From positions 620,001 to 684,000 of the forward strand of contig CAWAEC010000012.1 in assembly GCA_963781155.1 (NCBI GenBank): a stretch of DNA of 64,000 nucleotides, read 5' to 3'. Both the position numbers and the translations under genes were made by a program. The stretch is from PALSA-693 sp963781155 (GTDB lineage Bacteria > Actinomycetota > Acidimicrobiia > Acidimicrobiales > Palsa-688). Below the pieces are notes generated by a model. The model saw nothing but the letters and a program-made list of their open reading frames with translations, ran no database searches and was not told the origin of the DNA. This document shows positions 38,078-46,642 of the stretch, in pieces; within the stretch, counting starts at the first letter, position 1; every line of letters starts with the position of its first letter.

Positions 38078-38836
38078 ATGACTGACACCGAACATGAGGG
38101 ACGGGTTGCAGTGGTTACAGGGGGTGGCCGTGGATTTGGGAAGGCCTTTGGGCATGCCATCGCAGAGCGGGGAGGCCACGCCGTTCTGGCCGACATCGAC
38201 GGTGCGGCCGGCGACAATGCGGCGGCAGAGATCCGGGCGGCCGGCGGGCAGGCATCGTCCTTTGCCTGTGACGTTAGCGATCAAGACCAGGTAGAAAAGT
38301 TGGTGGCTGATGTCGTAAGCCGGCTGGGCGGGATCGACATCCTCATCAACAACGCCGGATTGCACTCGGCCGCTTACGGACAACCAATGGGTGCACTGGG
38401 CCTGGACAAGGTGCGGCGCCTGTTCGACGTCAACGTCATGGGCGTTATCGTCTGCACCATGACAGCTCGGTCGGCCATGGCCGGACGGCCGGGCGCCTGC
38501 GTGTTCAATATCTCGTCCTCCGCTTCCTACTCGTCCGGAGGGGCATATGGGGTATCAAAATTAGCGGTACGCGGCCTCACCATGGCGTTCGCTCGCGAAC
38601 TTGGTCCCGACGGCATCCGCGTAAACGGTGTCGCTCCCGGGTTGCATCTGACCGATACGATTCGTGCCGAACTGTCACCCGAGACGCTGGCGGCTGTGAA
38701 GGGCCAACAAATCCTTCCGCTAGACGGAACCGAGACCGACATCGTCGAAGCGATGCTATACCTATGTTCGGACCGAGCCCGCTTCGTCACAGGCGAGACC
38801 TTGCGAGTGACCGCGGGATTTGCTCTATGCGTCTGA
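38078..38836 (+). CDS. Short-chain dehydrogenase/reductase (SDR)
   Basis: A complete 252-residue classical SDR. The cofactor motif is VVTGGGRGFGKAFG (TGxxxGxG), with LADIDGAAGDN after strand 2, then the structural INNAGLHSA and the catalytic Ser and YxxxK in FNISSSASYSSGGAYGVSKL. The active Tyr and Lys are in AYGVSK. NVMGVIVCTMTARSAM and RVNGVAPGLHL are also typical. The ATG at 38078 has GAAAGG about eight bases upstream. It would oxidise an alcohol or reduce a ketone with NAD(P). A truncated paralogue is at 41980-42450. Confidence 0.92.
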   Translation: MTDTEHEGRVAVVTGGGRGFGKAFGHAIAERGGHAVLADIDGAAGDNAAAEIRAAGGQASSFACDVSDQDQVEKLVADVVSRLGGIDILINNAGLHSAAYGQPMGALGLDKVRRLFDVNVMGVIVCTMTARSAMAGRPGACVFNISSSASYSSGGAYGVSKLAVRGLTMAFARELGPDGIRVNGVAPGLHLTDTIRAELSPETLAAVKGQQILPLDGTETDIVEAMLYLCSDRARFVTGETLRVTAGFALCV

Positions 38837-39159
38837 GGCTCCATCTCCTTCTCCCTCACCCCGTCGTGACCTTTCTGGCATCGCCAGGCGGGCTCCCGGA
38901 GCGGTGACCGACGTCACCTCGAACACAGCCGACGAGCGTTATCCGCCTTGTCGCCATGGTCGACGCGACGAGTCGCCACACGCTCACTGGTTGCTGGCGA
39001 CCGTTGTCAGGAACGAAAGCCGCCTGATTCACGAAATTCAATGGCGCCATACTTCCGGGGCGAAGCCGCCATGGGTCTAGCTCTGGCAGCAGAGTCGGCC
39101 AATGTCTAGTTCGCCGATCTCATCCCCGTCGATACCGGCGAGACAGCATTCACTCTCCC

Positions 39160-39565
39160 GGCTTCGTCCCCGGTCTAACCACATCTGGCCGACTGCCATG
39201 CTTGAGTACGCGCCAGCGGCCTACCGGGATCGGATCTGGCACATCCAGACCAAACCGGTGACGAGTGGCGCGTCCACAACGGGGGCCGTGCTCCAGCCAA
39301 CGGCCTATCGGCCGCCGGCGTCGCCGGGGCCAGCGACGATGATCGAGCCCGGGCATTCCGAGGAGAGATGCGTTACACGGAGTCCCGGCAGGCGGCCAGG
39401 AACGCGAAGGCTCGATTGCAGGACATGAATCAAGACCAGATCGATCTTGCCATCTTGTACCGGACGACGTTGCTGGGTTGGCGGAGTGAGGCCGATGTGG
39501 AGTTCGCCGAAGTGCAGGCCGGGGCTTACAACGACTGGTGTTCGGATCATGTCCGGAAGGGGTAG
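39160..39565 (+). pseudogene. Amidohydrolase N-terminal relic
   Basis: Two fragments resemble the beginning of amidohydrolase-2 proteins: EYAPAAYRDRIWHIQTKP near 39200, and QDQIDLAILYRTTLLGW with EVQAGAYNDWCSDHV at 39440-39560, which matches the region before the first barrel strand (compare RAYNDWMYEEW in the intact protein at 15052-16278). The frame ends at 39565 and the catalytic half is missing. Confidence 0.5.
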
Positions 39566-39599
39566 GGCGGGTCGTTCGGGGCTGGGGCGGTGCCGCCAG

Positions 39600-40194
39600 C
39601 ACGAGCCCGGTGCTGTAGAGCGAGTGGCGGCCGAGATGCGCCGGGTGGCCACACTGCCGGGGATGGTATCGGTGTTGATGCGGCCAATCCGGCGGTCGAT
39701 TGGCGGCCGTTCAACGACGCCGTGTACGACTCGATCTGGCGGTCGGCCTCAGAGCTGAGCCTGTGGATCGGCGGGGAAGAAGCCGTGATCGAGCAGGTGC
39801 GCCCCCTGCTGGAGTGTTACGCGTCACCCGTCATGTTTGTCGGGCCGCTAGGCAACGGACAGCGTGTCAAGCTCGTGAACAATGCGCTGTTCGTTGCGCA
39901 GGTCGGGCTGGCAGTCGACGCGGTACGCGTCGCCGCAGGGTTGGGGATTGATGAGGAGGAGATATGGCGGCGGCTGAGCATGGGAGTGGGGCGGGTTTTG
40001 GTCTCCGCGTTGTCGGCGGGGCGGATTCGGTTGACGCGGTGGGCGATTGTCTGTCCGTTCTGATGCTCAAGGATGTGACGGTGGTGCGAGAGGTGGCCCG
40101 ACGTTCGGGAACGGATCTCAGGGTCATCGGACCGGTTCTGTCATCAGACCCGGTCGGGCACAAGGTGCTTCGGTCACATGGTGCCGACAATTGA
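39600..40194 (+). pseudogene. 6-phosphogluconate/3-hydroxyisobutyrate dehydrogenase-like, C-terminal relic
   Basis: The C-terminal domain of an NAD-binding beta-hydroxyacid dehydrogenase without its Rossmann domain. It reads LSLWIGGEEAVIEQVRPLLE, MFVGPLGNGQRVKLVNNALF (with the catalytic Lys of GxxxxxKxxNN) and VGLAVDAVRVAAGLGID, then changes frame near 39960 to AAEHGSGAGFGLRVVGGADS and SVLMLKDVTVVREVARRSGT, ending at 40194. Confidence 0.65.
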
Positions 40195-40254
40195 ACGTTG
40201 CTGGGGCCGCCGCGTCTGGGTCCCTCGAGGGCGAGGCGGCCTAGGCTGGCTGTC

Positions 40255-41089
40255 ATGAATATTGGCTTTATCGGCGTGGGAAACATGGGTTCTCACATTG
40301 TCAATTTGATGATCGACGGTGGCCACGAGCTCACCCTGTGGGCGCGCCGCTCCCCATCGCTGGAGCCGTTCGCCGGCCGCGCTGATTTTGCCCGTCTGCT
40401 CAAGAGGTGGCGCGGCTCTGATCTCGTAGGGATCTGTGTCTGGGACGAGCACGACGTGGAAGAGGTGGTTCTGGGCGAGAAAGGGGTGTTGGCGGGGATC
40501 CGGCCTGACGCGGTGATCGCGGTGCATAGTACGATCTCGCGGGCGGGGTGCCCGGCGCTTCCTCCGGGCCGCGAAGTCATCTGGTGCCCAGTTGATCGAC
40601 GCTCCCGTCAGCATGGGTGCGAATCTGCCGAAGCTGCTCACGATGGTGGGAGGGGAACGCAGCGCAGTCGATCAGTATCGCCCTGCCCTGGAATCAATCA
40701 GCGCCCCTCTGGTCTACCTGGGACCAATCGGCAGTGGCCGGATCGCCAAACTGGTTCACAACACGATGCTGGTCGCCACCATTCGCTGGCGAGGATGCGG
40801 TTGCCCTTGGCGCAGCGCTGGGCCTGGATTCCGCTGCGTTGGTGACCATGTTCAAGGCGGGATCGGCACGAGGAACCCGGTGTCGATTTGTCGAACGCCC
40901 ATGGTCAGGAGTTGCCAAACCAATCGCACCGCTTTAGGTTGGGCGGCGAAGGATGTAGGCCTCGTCGAGAATCTCGCGTCCGAGGCAGGTTTCGACGTGA
41001 CCCGGAACATCCTGGGGCTCGGGCAGCGCGGCGTCGATGTCCTCGACCAGTTGCGGTTGGGGGCTGAGGCCGGACCAAGCCCGAAGTGA
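40255..41089 (+). pseudogene. 6-phosphogluconate/3-hydroxyisobutyrate dehydrogenase-like, frameshifted
   Basis: A second copy of this family, full length but broken. It begins at the ATG at 40255 with the NAD motif MNIGFIGVGNMGSHIVNLMI and LTLWARRSPS. Other frames supply AQLIDAPVSMGANLPKLLTM, YLGPIGSGRIAKLVHNTMLV (catalytic Lys), DAVALGAALGLDSAALVTMF and AAKDVGLVENLASEAGFDVT, with the end at 41089. Frame changes lie near 40565, 40780 and 40930. It lies just upstream of the TIM-barrel gene on the same strand. Confidence 0.75.
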
Positions 41090-41138
41090 GGCGCCTTCCT
41101 CTGAAAATAGGTCAATATCACAACGTGAGGTGCGAATA

Positions 41139-41963
41139 GTGGATATGTTGGGAATCGAGTTCCAGACCGTTTTCGGTCTGCCACCGGTGGAGTTTGTGAA
41201 CCTGGCCGCTGATCTGGACTGCCGTTACATCTCAACCGGGTTGTCGGGCGGCATGCCGAACCCGTTCGGCTACGGGCCATTTTCGCTCCGGGACGACACT
41301 TCGCTTCGACATCGACTGGTCTCGGCCATGCGGGATCGGGGGGTGTCGATCTCCCTGGGTGAGGGATTCCTGGTCTCTCCAGGTGGCGATGTCCGCAACC
41401 ACGCCCACGACATGGATATCATGATCGAGTTGGGGGTGAAGAGGATCAACACAGTGAGCATGGACCCAGACGTGGGTCGCACTTTCGACCAGTTTGCCGT
41501 GCTGGCCGAGATGGCTGCCGTCCGAGGGCTGGAGATGACAACGGAGTTCGCCCCATCCCTCACCGTCAAGAACCTCGACATGGCCGTGGCAGCAACACGT
41601 CACGTGGGTCGGCCCGACTTTCGGATCCTCATCGACACGATGCATCTCGTGCGGGGCGGCCACACAGGCACAGATCTCGCGGCAATCGACCCTGCCCTGA
41701 TCGGCTATGTCCATCTCAGTGACAACACGCTCGAGCAGCGGGGAGCCGTTTACCGAGACGACTCGATCGACCGGATGTTTCCCGGCGATGGGGAACTCCC
41801 GTTAGCGGAAATACTCGCCGTTATCCCTCGAGATATTGTCATCGGTCTGGAAGTTCCGATGCGATCGAAGATCGACGGCGGCGAACGACCGGAGGCTATC
41901 GCTCGTCACGGTGTCGACGTCGCACGCCGGATGCTCGCCAACGTACAGGACCACCGGAGCTGA
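41139..41963 (+). CDS. Sugar phosphate isomerase/epimerase-like TIM-barrel protein, paralogue
   Basis: A ~275-residue TIM-barrel protein closely related to the one at 32507-33322: MTTEFAPSLTVKNLDMA, FRILIDTMHLVRGGHT with the metal-binding Asp and His, IGYVHLSDNTL, GDGELPLAEILAVIP and GLEVPMRSK. A GTG at 41139 with GAGGTG upstream, or the ATG at 41145, is the start. It sits between a broken 6PGDH-like gene and a truncated SDR, all on the plus strand, so it is the intact survivor of a small catabolic operon. Confidence 0.87.
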   Translation: MDMLGIEFQTVFGLPPVEFVNLAADLDCRYISTGLSGGMPNPFGYGPFSLRDDTSLRHRLVSAMRDRGVSISLGEGFLVSPGGDVRNHAHDMDIMIELGVKRINTVSMDPDVGRTFDQFAVLAEMAAVRGLEMTTEFAPSLTVKNLDMAVAATRHVGRPDFRILIDTMHLVRGGHTGTDLAAIDPALIGYVHLSDNTLEQRGAVYRDDSIDRMFPGDGELPLAEILAVIPRDIVIGLEVPMRSKIDGGERPEAIARHGVDVARRMLANVQDHRS

Positions 41964-41979
41964 GAGCCGGATCCCGGAT

Positions 41980-42450
41980 GAGTCAGGGAGGAAAGGAACT
42001 TCCCTGGAGGCAGATGAGTTCAATGGACGGATCGCAGTCGTCACTGGTGGCGGTCGCGGGTTCGGATTCGCCTTCGGCCAGGCCCTCGTTGAACGGGGAG
42101 CCCACCCGATCCTGACCGACCTCGACCAAGCGGCCACAGAGGCAACCGCCGAGAAGCGGAGCGAGGGACTTCAAGCCACCGGAGTGCGCTGCGACGTGGC
42201 GAACGAGGGTGAAGTCGCGGCGATGGTCGACGCCGTCCTTCATGACCACGAAGGTATCGGCATCCTGGTCAACAATGCGGGACTTCACTCATCTGAATAC
42301 GCGGTGTCCTTCGAAGCATTGGGACTCACCAAAATCCGTCAGATCTTCGATGTGAATGTCATGTGCGTCATAATCTGCACGATGGCCGCGCGACAAGCCA
42401 TGGCCAGCGGTCCCAGGGCTTGCGTGTTCACCGTGTCCTCGCGGCCTAGT
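41980..42450 (+). pseudogene. SDR, 3'-truncated paralogue
   Basis: The N-terminal ~155 residues of an SDR closely related to the complete one at 38078-38836: GRIAVVTGGGRGFGFAFGQA, LVNNAGLHSSEYAV, IFDVNVMCVIICTMAARQAM and CVFTVSS. The sequence stops just before the catalytic YxxxK, where amidohydrolase-like sequence takes over near 42450. No good start codon is in frame; GGAGGAAAGG at about 41985 is followed by CTG. Confidence 0.75.
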
Positions 42451-42760
42451 ACCTCGACGACAAGGAGATGAGCACCTCCCGGCACGCCCGGCGGCCCAGG
42501 CCCGGCCTTTGGGGTTTGGCGTTAGAGAAGGACGGCATAGTCGACGCCATGGCGCCGCCCATCGGGCACGGTCTGGCGGCCCAACTCCCGAAACTGCTGT
42601 TCCTCCCCGTCGCGCCAGCTCGTGGACCCGGCCCGTCTACGCCGAGCTGCGGCGCACCCGGGAGGCCAGCCCTTCCTTTCTGCCCGGGCTCCCGGAGTAT
42701 TTTGGAAGAAACGATCGGCGGTGACCGCTACGGTGCCAGTCGCGTCGGCGATACCTCCGG
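42451..42760 (+). pseudogene. Amidohydrolase internal relic
   Basis: The frame after the SDR break reads HARRPRPGLWGLALEKDGIV followed in shifting frames by YAELRRTREASPSFLPGLPE. This pattern resembles the N-terminal third of amidohydrolase-2 proteins. It is short and rearranged, so the assignment is tentative. Confidence 0.4.
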
Positions 42761-42859
42761 ACTATGACTCGGATCCACTGCGGTCCCGGTCTTTTCGCGT
42801 GGGCTGGCAGGAGGATGTCCATGGTCCGGTCGCCGAACGACTGGTTGCTCGGGGGACTC

Positions 42860-43000
42860 AGCTTGTTCGATAGCGGTGCTCACCGACCTGCGCAACCGGG
42901 GGTGAAGGACACCTTCTTCGTGGTCTGCGACGGGATCAAGGGCCTGTCCGAGGTCGTCGGCAATGTGTGGCCGGCCGCCATCGTACAGACCTGGATGGCT
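42860..43000 (+). mobile_element. IS256-family transposase remnant
   Basis: About 45 codons read VLTDLRNRGVKDTFFVVCDG followed by IKGLSEVVGNVWPAAIVQT. This is the central block of IS256-type Mutator transposases including the second catalytic Asp (VCDG). Nothing else of the element remains. Confidence 0.7.
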
Positions 43001-43321
43001 CCCTTGACACACCGGCAGCCCACGCTCGGCCAGCTCTCCCACTGCGGTCCAGTCGAGCGTGAGATCGAGAAGACTGAAGAACTCGGCAGGCGTCGGGCAG
43101 ACCGGCGCACCCGTGGCCGCGCGCACAGCGGGCAGGTCGACGTCAGCCGGCACTGCAAATCCGGTGCGGAAATCGCGCTCCCGCCGGCCGGCGCGCGGGC
43201 CGTCCACCGTCAGAACCAGCGCGTCGAAGGCGAAAGTGCTGGGTGCTTGGAATATCAAGCAATGGAAGGTCGCCCTCGCGCACTTCGGTGTCTCCTCTTT
43301 CCGGTCGTTTACGGCCGCCAA
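43001..43321 (-). CDS. Uncharacterised protein, truncated next to IS256 remnant
   Basis: The frame is open on the minus strand with GC-rich third codon positions and reads DALVLTVDGPRAGRRERDFR, PAVRAATGAPVCPTPAEFFS and LLDLTLDWTAVGELAERGLP. The first ~25 codons may belong in another frame: a GTG with GAGGAG upstream (about 43274) would give MREGDLPLLDIPSTQHF. The 3' end runs into the IS256 remnant. No family is recognised. Confidence 0.35.
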
Positions 43322-43492
43322 TAACCCGTGGCCTCCACGTAGCCCAAAGGTTCCCGCTTGGTGGCGGTGATCAGGAGCCGTTGACTCAAGGACACCCGTA
43401 CATGCCGTTCGATACCGCTGGGAGCGACGTCGAGCAGGGCTCCGTCTCGGCGTGCGGTGTTTGGTTCTTTCGTGACCGGCCCGGCCCGCGAG

Positions 43493-44533
43493 TCAGCGGC
43501 TCATCGACGAGATCAGGACGCCGTTGAGGACGTGGAACTGTTCGAGGCACTGGCCGCCGCCGATGGCTACTGATTGCAGAGGGTTTTCGGCGATCTGCAC
43601 GGTTATTCCGGTCTCGGCGGCCACGCGGGCGGCGAGCCCGTGCAGGAGAGCGCCACCCCCGGTGAGGACGATGCCCTGCTCCATGATGTCGGCGGCCAGC
43701 TCTGGTGGTGTCTTGTCGAGGGTGGCCGTGACGGCGTCGACGATGGCCGACACCGGCTCCGCGATGGCTTCGCGGATCTCCTCGGTGCTGGTAACGATGG
43801 TCTTGGGCAGCCCGGTGACCAGGTCCCGGCCGCCGATTTCGGCGTAGAGCTCCTCTTCGAGGGGGCAGGCGGAGCCGAAGGCGATCTTGAGCTCTTCCGC
43901 GGTGCGCTCCCCGACGGCCAGACTGTACTCCTTTTTGATGAACTGGAGGATGGCTTGGTCCATCTCGTCGCCGCCGATGCGGATCGACTGGCTGGTGACG
44001 ATGCCCCCCAAGGCGATGACCGCCACTTCGGTGGTGCCGCCGCCGATGTCGACGACCATGTTCCCGGTGGGCTCATGGACCGGCAGGCCCGCGCCGATGG
44101 CGGCGGCCATGGGCTCTTCGATGATGTACGCCGGCTTGCGGGCCCCGGCCGACTCGGCCACCTCCAACACGGCCCGCTGCTCCACCCCGGTGATCCCGGA
44201 GGGGACGCAGATGACCATCCGGGGCTTGGCCAAGCGCCGGGAGCCGTGCACGCGGCGGATGAAATAGGCCAGCATCTTCTCGCACAGCTCGAGGTTGGCG
44301 ATCACCCCGTCACGGAGGGGCCGGATGGTGTGGATGTGGCTGGGCGTGCGGCCGATCATGCGCTTAGCCTCCAGACCCACCGCCAACAGACGATCATCTC
44401 GGCTGTTGACGGCGACCACGGAAGGCTCGTTCAATACGATGCCACGACCGCGCACATACACCAGAGTGTTGGCCGTTCCCAAATCCACGGCTACATCCCG
44501 GCCAAAGACACCGGTAAAGGGGTTGCCAGACAC
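43493..44533 (-). CDS. mreB: Rod shape-determining protein MreB
   Basis: A 346-residue actin-like cytoskeletal ATPase that forms membrane-bound filaments guiding cell-wall synthesis. The phosphate-1 loop is DVAVDLGTANTLVYVRG, the family block RPLRDGVIANLELCEKML follows, then ITGVEQRAVLEVAESAGARK, the phosphate-2 loop MVVDIGGGTTEVAVIALGGI and the adenosine loop GIVLTGGGALLHGL. The GTG at 44533 is preferred over that at 44548 because GGAGGG precedes it. No mreC, mreD or penicillin-binding protein gene is adjacent; the gene stands alone among fragments. Confidence 0.93.
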   Translation of the reverse strand: MSGNPFTGVFGRDVAVDLGTANTLVYVRGRGIVLNEPSVVAVNSRDDRLLAVGLEAKRMIGRTPSHIHTIRPLRDGVIANLELCEKMLAYFIRRVHGSRRLAKPRMVICVPSGITGVEQRAVLEVAESAGARKPAYIIEEPMAAAIGAGLPVHEPTGNMVVDIGGGTTEVAVIALGGIVTSQSIRIGGDEMDQAILQFIKKEYSLAVGERTAEELKIAFGSACPLEEELYAEIGGRDLVTGLPKTIVTSTEEIREAIAEPVSAIVDAVTATLDKTPPELAADIMEQGIVLTGGGALLHGLAARVAAETGITVQIAENPLQSVAIGGGQCLEQFHVLNGVLISSMSR

Positions 44534-44883
44534 GAGCTTGCCCTCCACAGAGAGGTTGGGAGGTAAGCCTTGTCGGGGTCTAACCCCCCAGAGTCAGTCA
44601 TTCGTCTGTCTCTGCTGGGCAGGCTAGCCTGCAATCGGGCTCTAAAGGAACCGGCCAACAGCCGTTCGTGATCCTTGAAGCTGGGGTAGACGACCACCGA
44701 GGCAGATGGGACCGCCGTCATCATGTCCCTCCCGAGTCGGCGGGACTGGGACTACCAAGCCCCACGCGGTTGAGAGCACCGACCGTACGATCCACAAGCG
44801 GCGCGTCGCTACACGCCAACCTGCACGTATCCCCGGGGCGCCGGACCGGATCCCGGGTTAGCGTCATCGGTGCTTCCTGCCGA
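44534..44883. other. Intergenic stretch upstream of mreB
   Basis: No gene is recognised in these ~350 bases. The part next to 44533 must contain the mreB promoter. Confidence 0.4.
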
Positions 44884-45160
44884 CTATGCGCTCGGGCAGT
44901 CCGAGCGCGCTGACCGCCTTCGGCCGTGCCGATCGTTTGCTATGGCACCGGCGACCACGGTCGCGACGGCCTTGTGGAGGCTTCCGGCGTCAGGGGAACC
45001 GGACTCGTGGTCGGCGAACAGGAGATGCACAGCGCCGATGAGCGTGGGGGACAGCGTGGCAATGTCGGCGGTGGGGGCAATGCGGCCGAGTTCTTGCTCG
45101 GCGGTCAGGTAGGAACTCGCGAGCGCGGTCCCTGCTGCGAGGAGGGGGAGGCGAGGGGCC
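44884..45160 (-). pseudogene. TetR regulator, C-terminal fragment
   Basis: The minus-strand frame reads PLLAAGTALASSYLTAEQEL, GRIAPTADIATLSPTLIGAV and HLLFADHESGSPDAGSLHKA, matching the end of a TetR ligand-binding domain. The DNA-binding half is absent, replaced upstream by an acetyltransferase fragment on the other strand. Confidence 0.55.
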
Positions 45161-45179
45161 CTGGTGCCAAAGTGCCAGC

Positions 45180-45345
45180 ACCGCCGGTCTGCCTCGAGGT
45201 GCACGGAGAGCTGGCCGGTTGGGTGGACTACGACGTCAGGCGGTCCTGGCTCAGCCCGGGGGAGGTGAACGTCGGCTATGCGCTCTTTCCCACTCACCGC
45301 CACAGGGGGTATGCCACCCGGGCTGTGCAGTTGCTCTGCGTCATC
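45180..45345 (+). pseudogene. GNAT acetyltransferase fragment
   Basis: About 55 codons read LEVHGELAGWVDYDVRRSWL and NVGYALFPTHRHRGYATRAV, the acetyl-CoA-binding centre (motif A) of a GNAT N-acetyltransferase. Both the start and end of the enzyme are missing. Confidence 0.6.
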
Positions 45346-45527
45346 TCGCCACTGCCACCACTGAGCGGGTTGCTACCGGCGACGACAGGCACTCCTCGCT
45401 CTCTATGGAGCCGTTCGGGCCGGCAGGTTGGCCTGGAGGGAGTGGCACAAGGTCGGATCATGAACGCACGTTTGTTGTCACGACACCGACTGGGCTTGCG
45501 AACTGCGAGGTGAGCTGACACCGAAGA

Positions 45528-45563
45528 GTTTGTAACCCCGGTTGCTATTTAATGGCAACCAGT
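45528..45563. repeat. 36-bp direct repeat, copy 1
   Basis: This 36-base unit begins GTTTGTAACCCCGGTTGC and ends GCAACCAGT; it matches the unit at 45889-45924 in 28 of 36 positions and in the same orientation. Copy 1 contains an inner dyad GGTTGC...GCAACC. The function is unknown; recombination site, operator or promoter are all possible. Confidence 0.55.
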
Positions 45564-45597
45564 CCGACCCTCGAGCCGAGCCGGCGCACCGATAGGA

Positions 45598-45683
45598 CTG
45601 GCGAGAGACTACTTGGGTGGAGCGGTCCCGCCGCCCCCGGGACTGCGCGGCCTATGGCGCCCGTCCAAGTAGTCTCTCGCCAG
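45598..45683. repeat. Perfect 19-bp inverted repeat with nested hairpin
   Basis: Arms CTGGCGAGAGACTACTTGG (45598-45616) and its exact reverse complement (45665-45683) flank 48 bases that include a second hairpin GTCCCG/CGGGAC (45625-45643). No open frame is supported here and no T run follows, so it does not look like a simple terminator. It could form a cruciform, a structured RNA or be a miniature mobile element. Confidence 0.7.
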
Positions 45684-45888
45684 CCCCGCACGTGGCGGTC
45701 AGATCGTCTGGACTGGGCATGGAATCGGCCTCCGCCAGACCGGAATGACGCGGCCGTGGCGCTGGTGAACGGCTTCGATTTCAAGCTAGCCGGATGAGTC
45801 GAGACGTGATCCGCGAGCTTCAATAGCCGGCCGGAGCCAAGCCTAGCGGGGTGCTCGGCCCTCCCCGGCCTTTCCGGCAATCCCGAGG

Positions 45889-45924
45889 GTCTGTAACCAC
45901 GGTGCCTATTTCATTACAAACAGT
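45889..45924. repeat. 36-bp direct repeat, copy 2
   Basis: Second copy of the 36-base unit (starts GTCTGTAACCACGGTGCC, ends ACAAACAGT), 361 bases after copy 1 and 18 bases before the NfeD-like reading frame. Its position suggests a promoter or operator role for the downstream membrane-protein operon, whereas copy 1 has no gene directly after it. Confidence 0.55.
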
Positions 45925-45941
45925 TAGGGCCGGAGGCGCTT

Positions 45942-46642
45942 GTGTCACGCTCAAAACAGATTTTCCCTGATTGGCCTCGGCTGGAACGCCGGGGTGCCGA
46001 TGACCGGAGCTCGCTGATGCCGGTGCGGCCCTCGGACGTTGGCGAACTGGTGGCCCTCTCCCGGATCCTCCGGGCGGGGCAGGTGGCGTTGACGATCGCA
46101 TTCGTCGCCGCTGCCGCTGCGGTAGCGTTCGCCCTCGCCGCAGCGTCCTCGCCCGTCGCCGTGCGCTGGGGGACCGGTGCTGTCCTGGTGGTCCTGGTGG
46201 CCGCGACCGGCTTGCGGTGTGCGCACGCCGGCGGACACGCCTTGCTGGTGCCCCTTCCCGTCTTGGCCTTGGCGGCCGGGTGGGCACTGACCGCGTCCAG
46301 TGGTTCCCCGGAGGCCGCTTGGTGGCTGGTGGCGTTGACTGCGGTCGCCAGCACTAGCGGGATGGTGTTGGCCACCACGGCTCTGCGCCACGGCTGCAGG
46401 GCGAGTTGGCTCTTCTCCCGGAGCTGCGGGGGGCTAGCGGTGTGGCCTTGACCGACTTGACCCCACAAGGGGTCGTGCAAGTGAGGGGAGAGACGTGGAG
46501 CGCGGAGTCGGTCAGCGGGCCGCTGCCTGTTGGCGCCGCGGTCCACGCCCTGACGGCCCGAGGCGCTCGCCTCGAGGTGTGGTCCGAGGCGGGCGCCGTC
46601 CCGGACGCCAATGTTTTTTACATCAAGGAGGATCAGCCGTGA
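45942..46642 (+). pseudogene. NfeD-like membrane protein, frameshifted
   Basis: The first frame gives four hydrophobic segments: ALTIAFVAAAAAVAFALAAA, GTGAVLVVLVAATGL, LLVPLPVLALAAGWALTA and WWLVALTAVASTSGMVLATT. After a frame change near 46400 the second frame gives the OB-fold tail typical of NfeD proteins: GASGVALTDLTPQGVVQVRG and PLPVGAAVHALTARGARLEV. Its stop overlaps the GTG of the SPFH gene (GTGA), so the two are translationally coupled, the usual NfeD-SPFH arrangement. NfeD partners help organise membrane microdomains. Confidence 0.75.

Noticed and set aside
1..43400. A complete antibiotic biosynthetic cluster suggested by P450s plus a StrR-like regulator
   Set aside because: No polyketide synthase, peptide synthetase, terpene synthase or glycosyltransferase gene is present; the enzymes fit catabolism better.
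43574..44566. 330-codon plus-strand open frame
   Set aside because: It lies antisense to mreB, whose actin-like motifs are unambiguous.
45598..45683. Rho-independent terminator
   Set aside because: The stem is long and perfect but the loop is 48 bases and no T run follows either arm.
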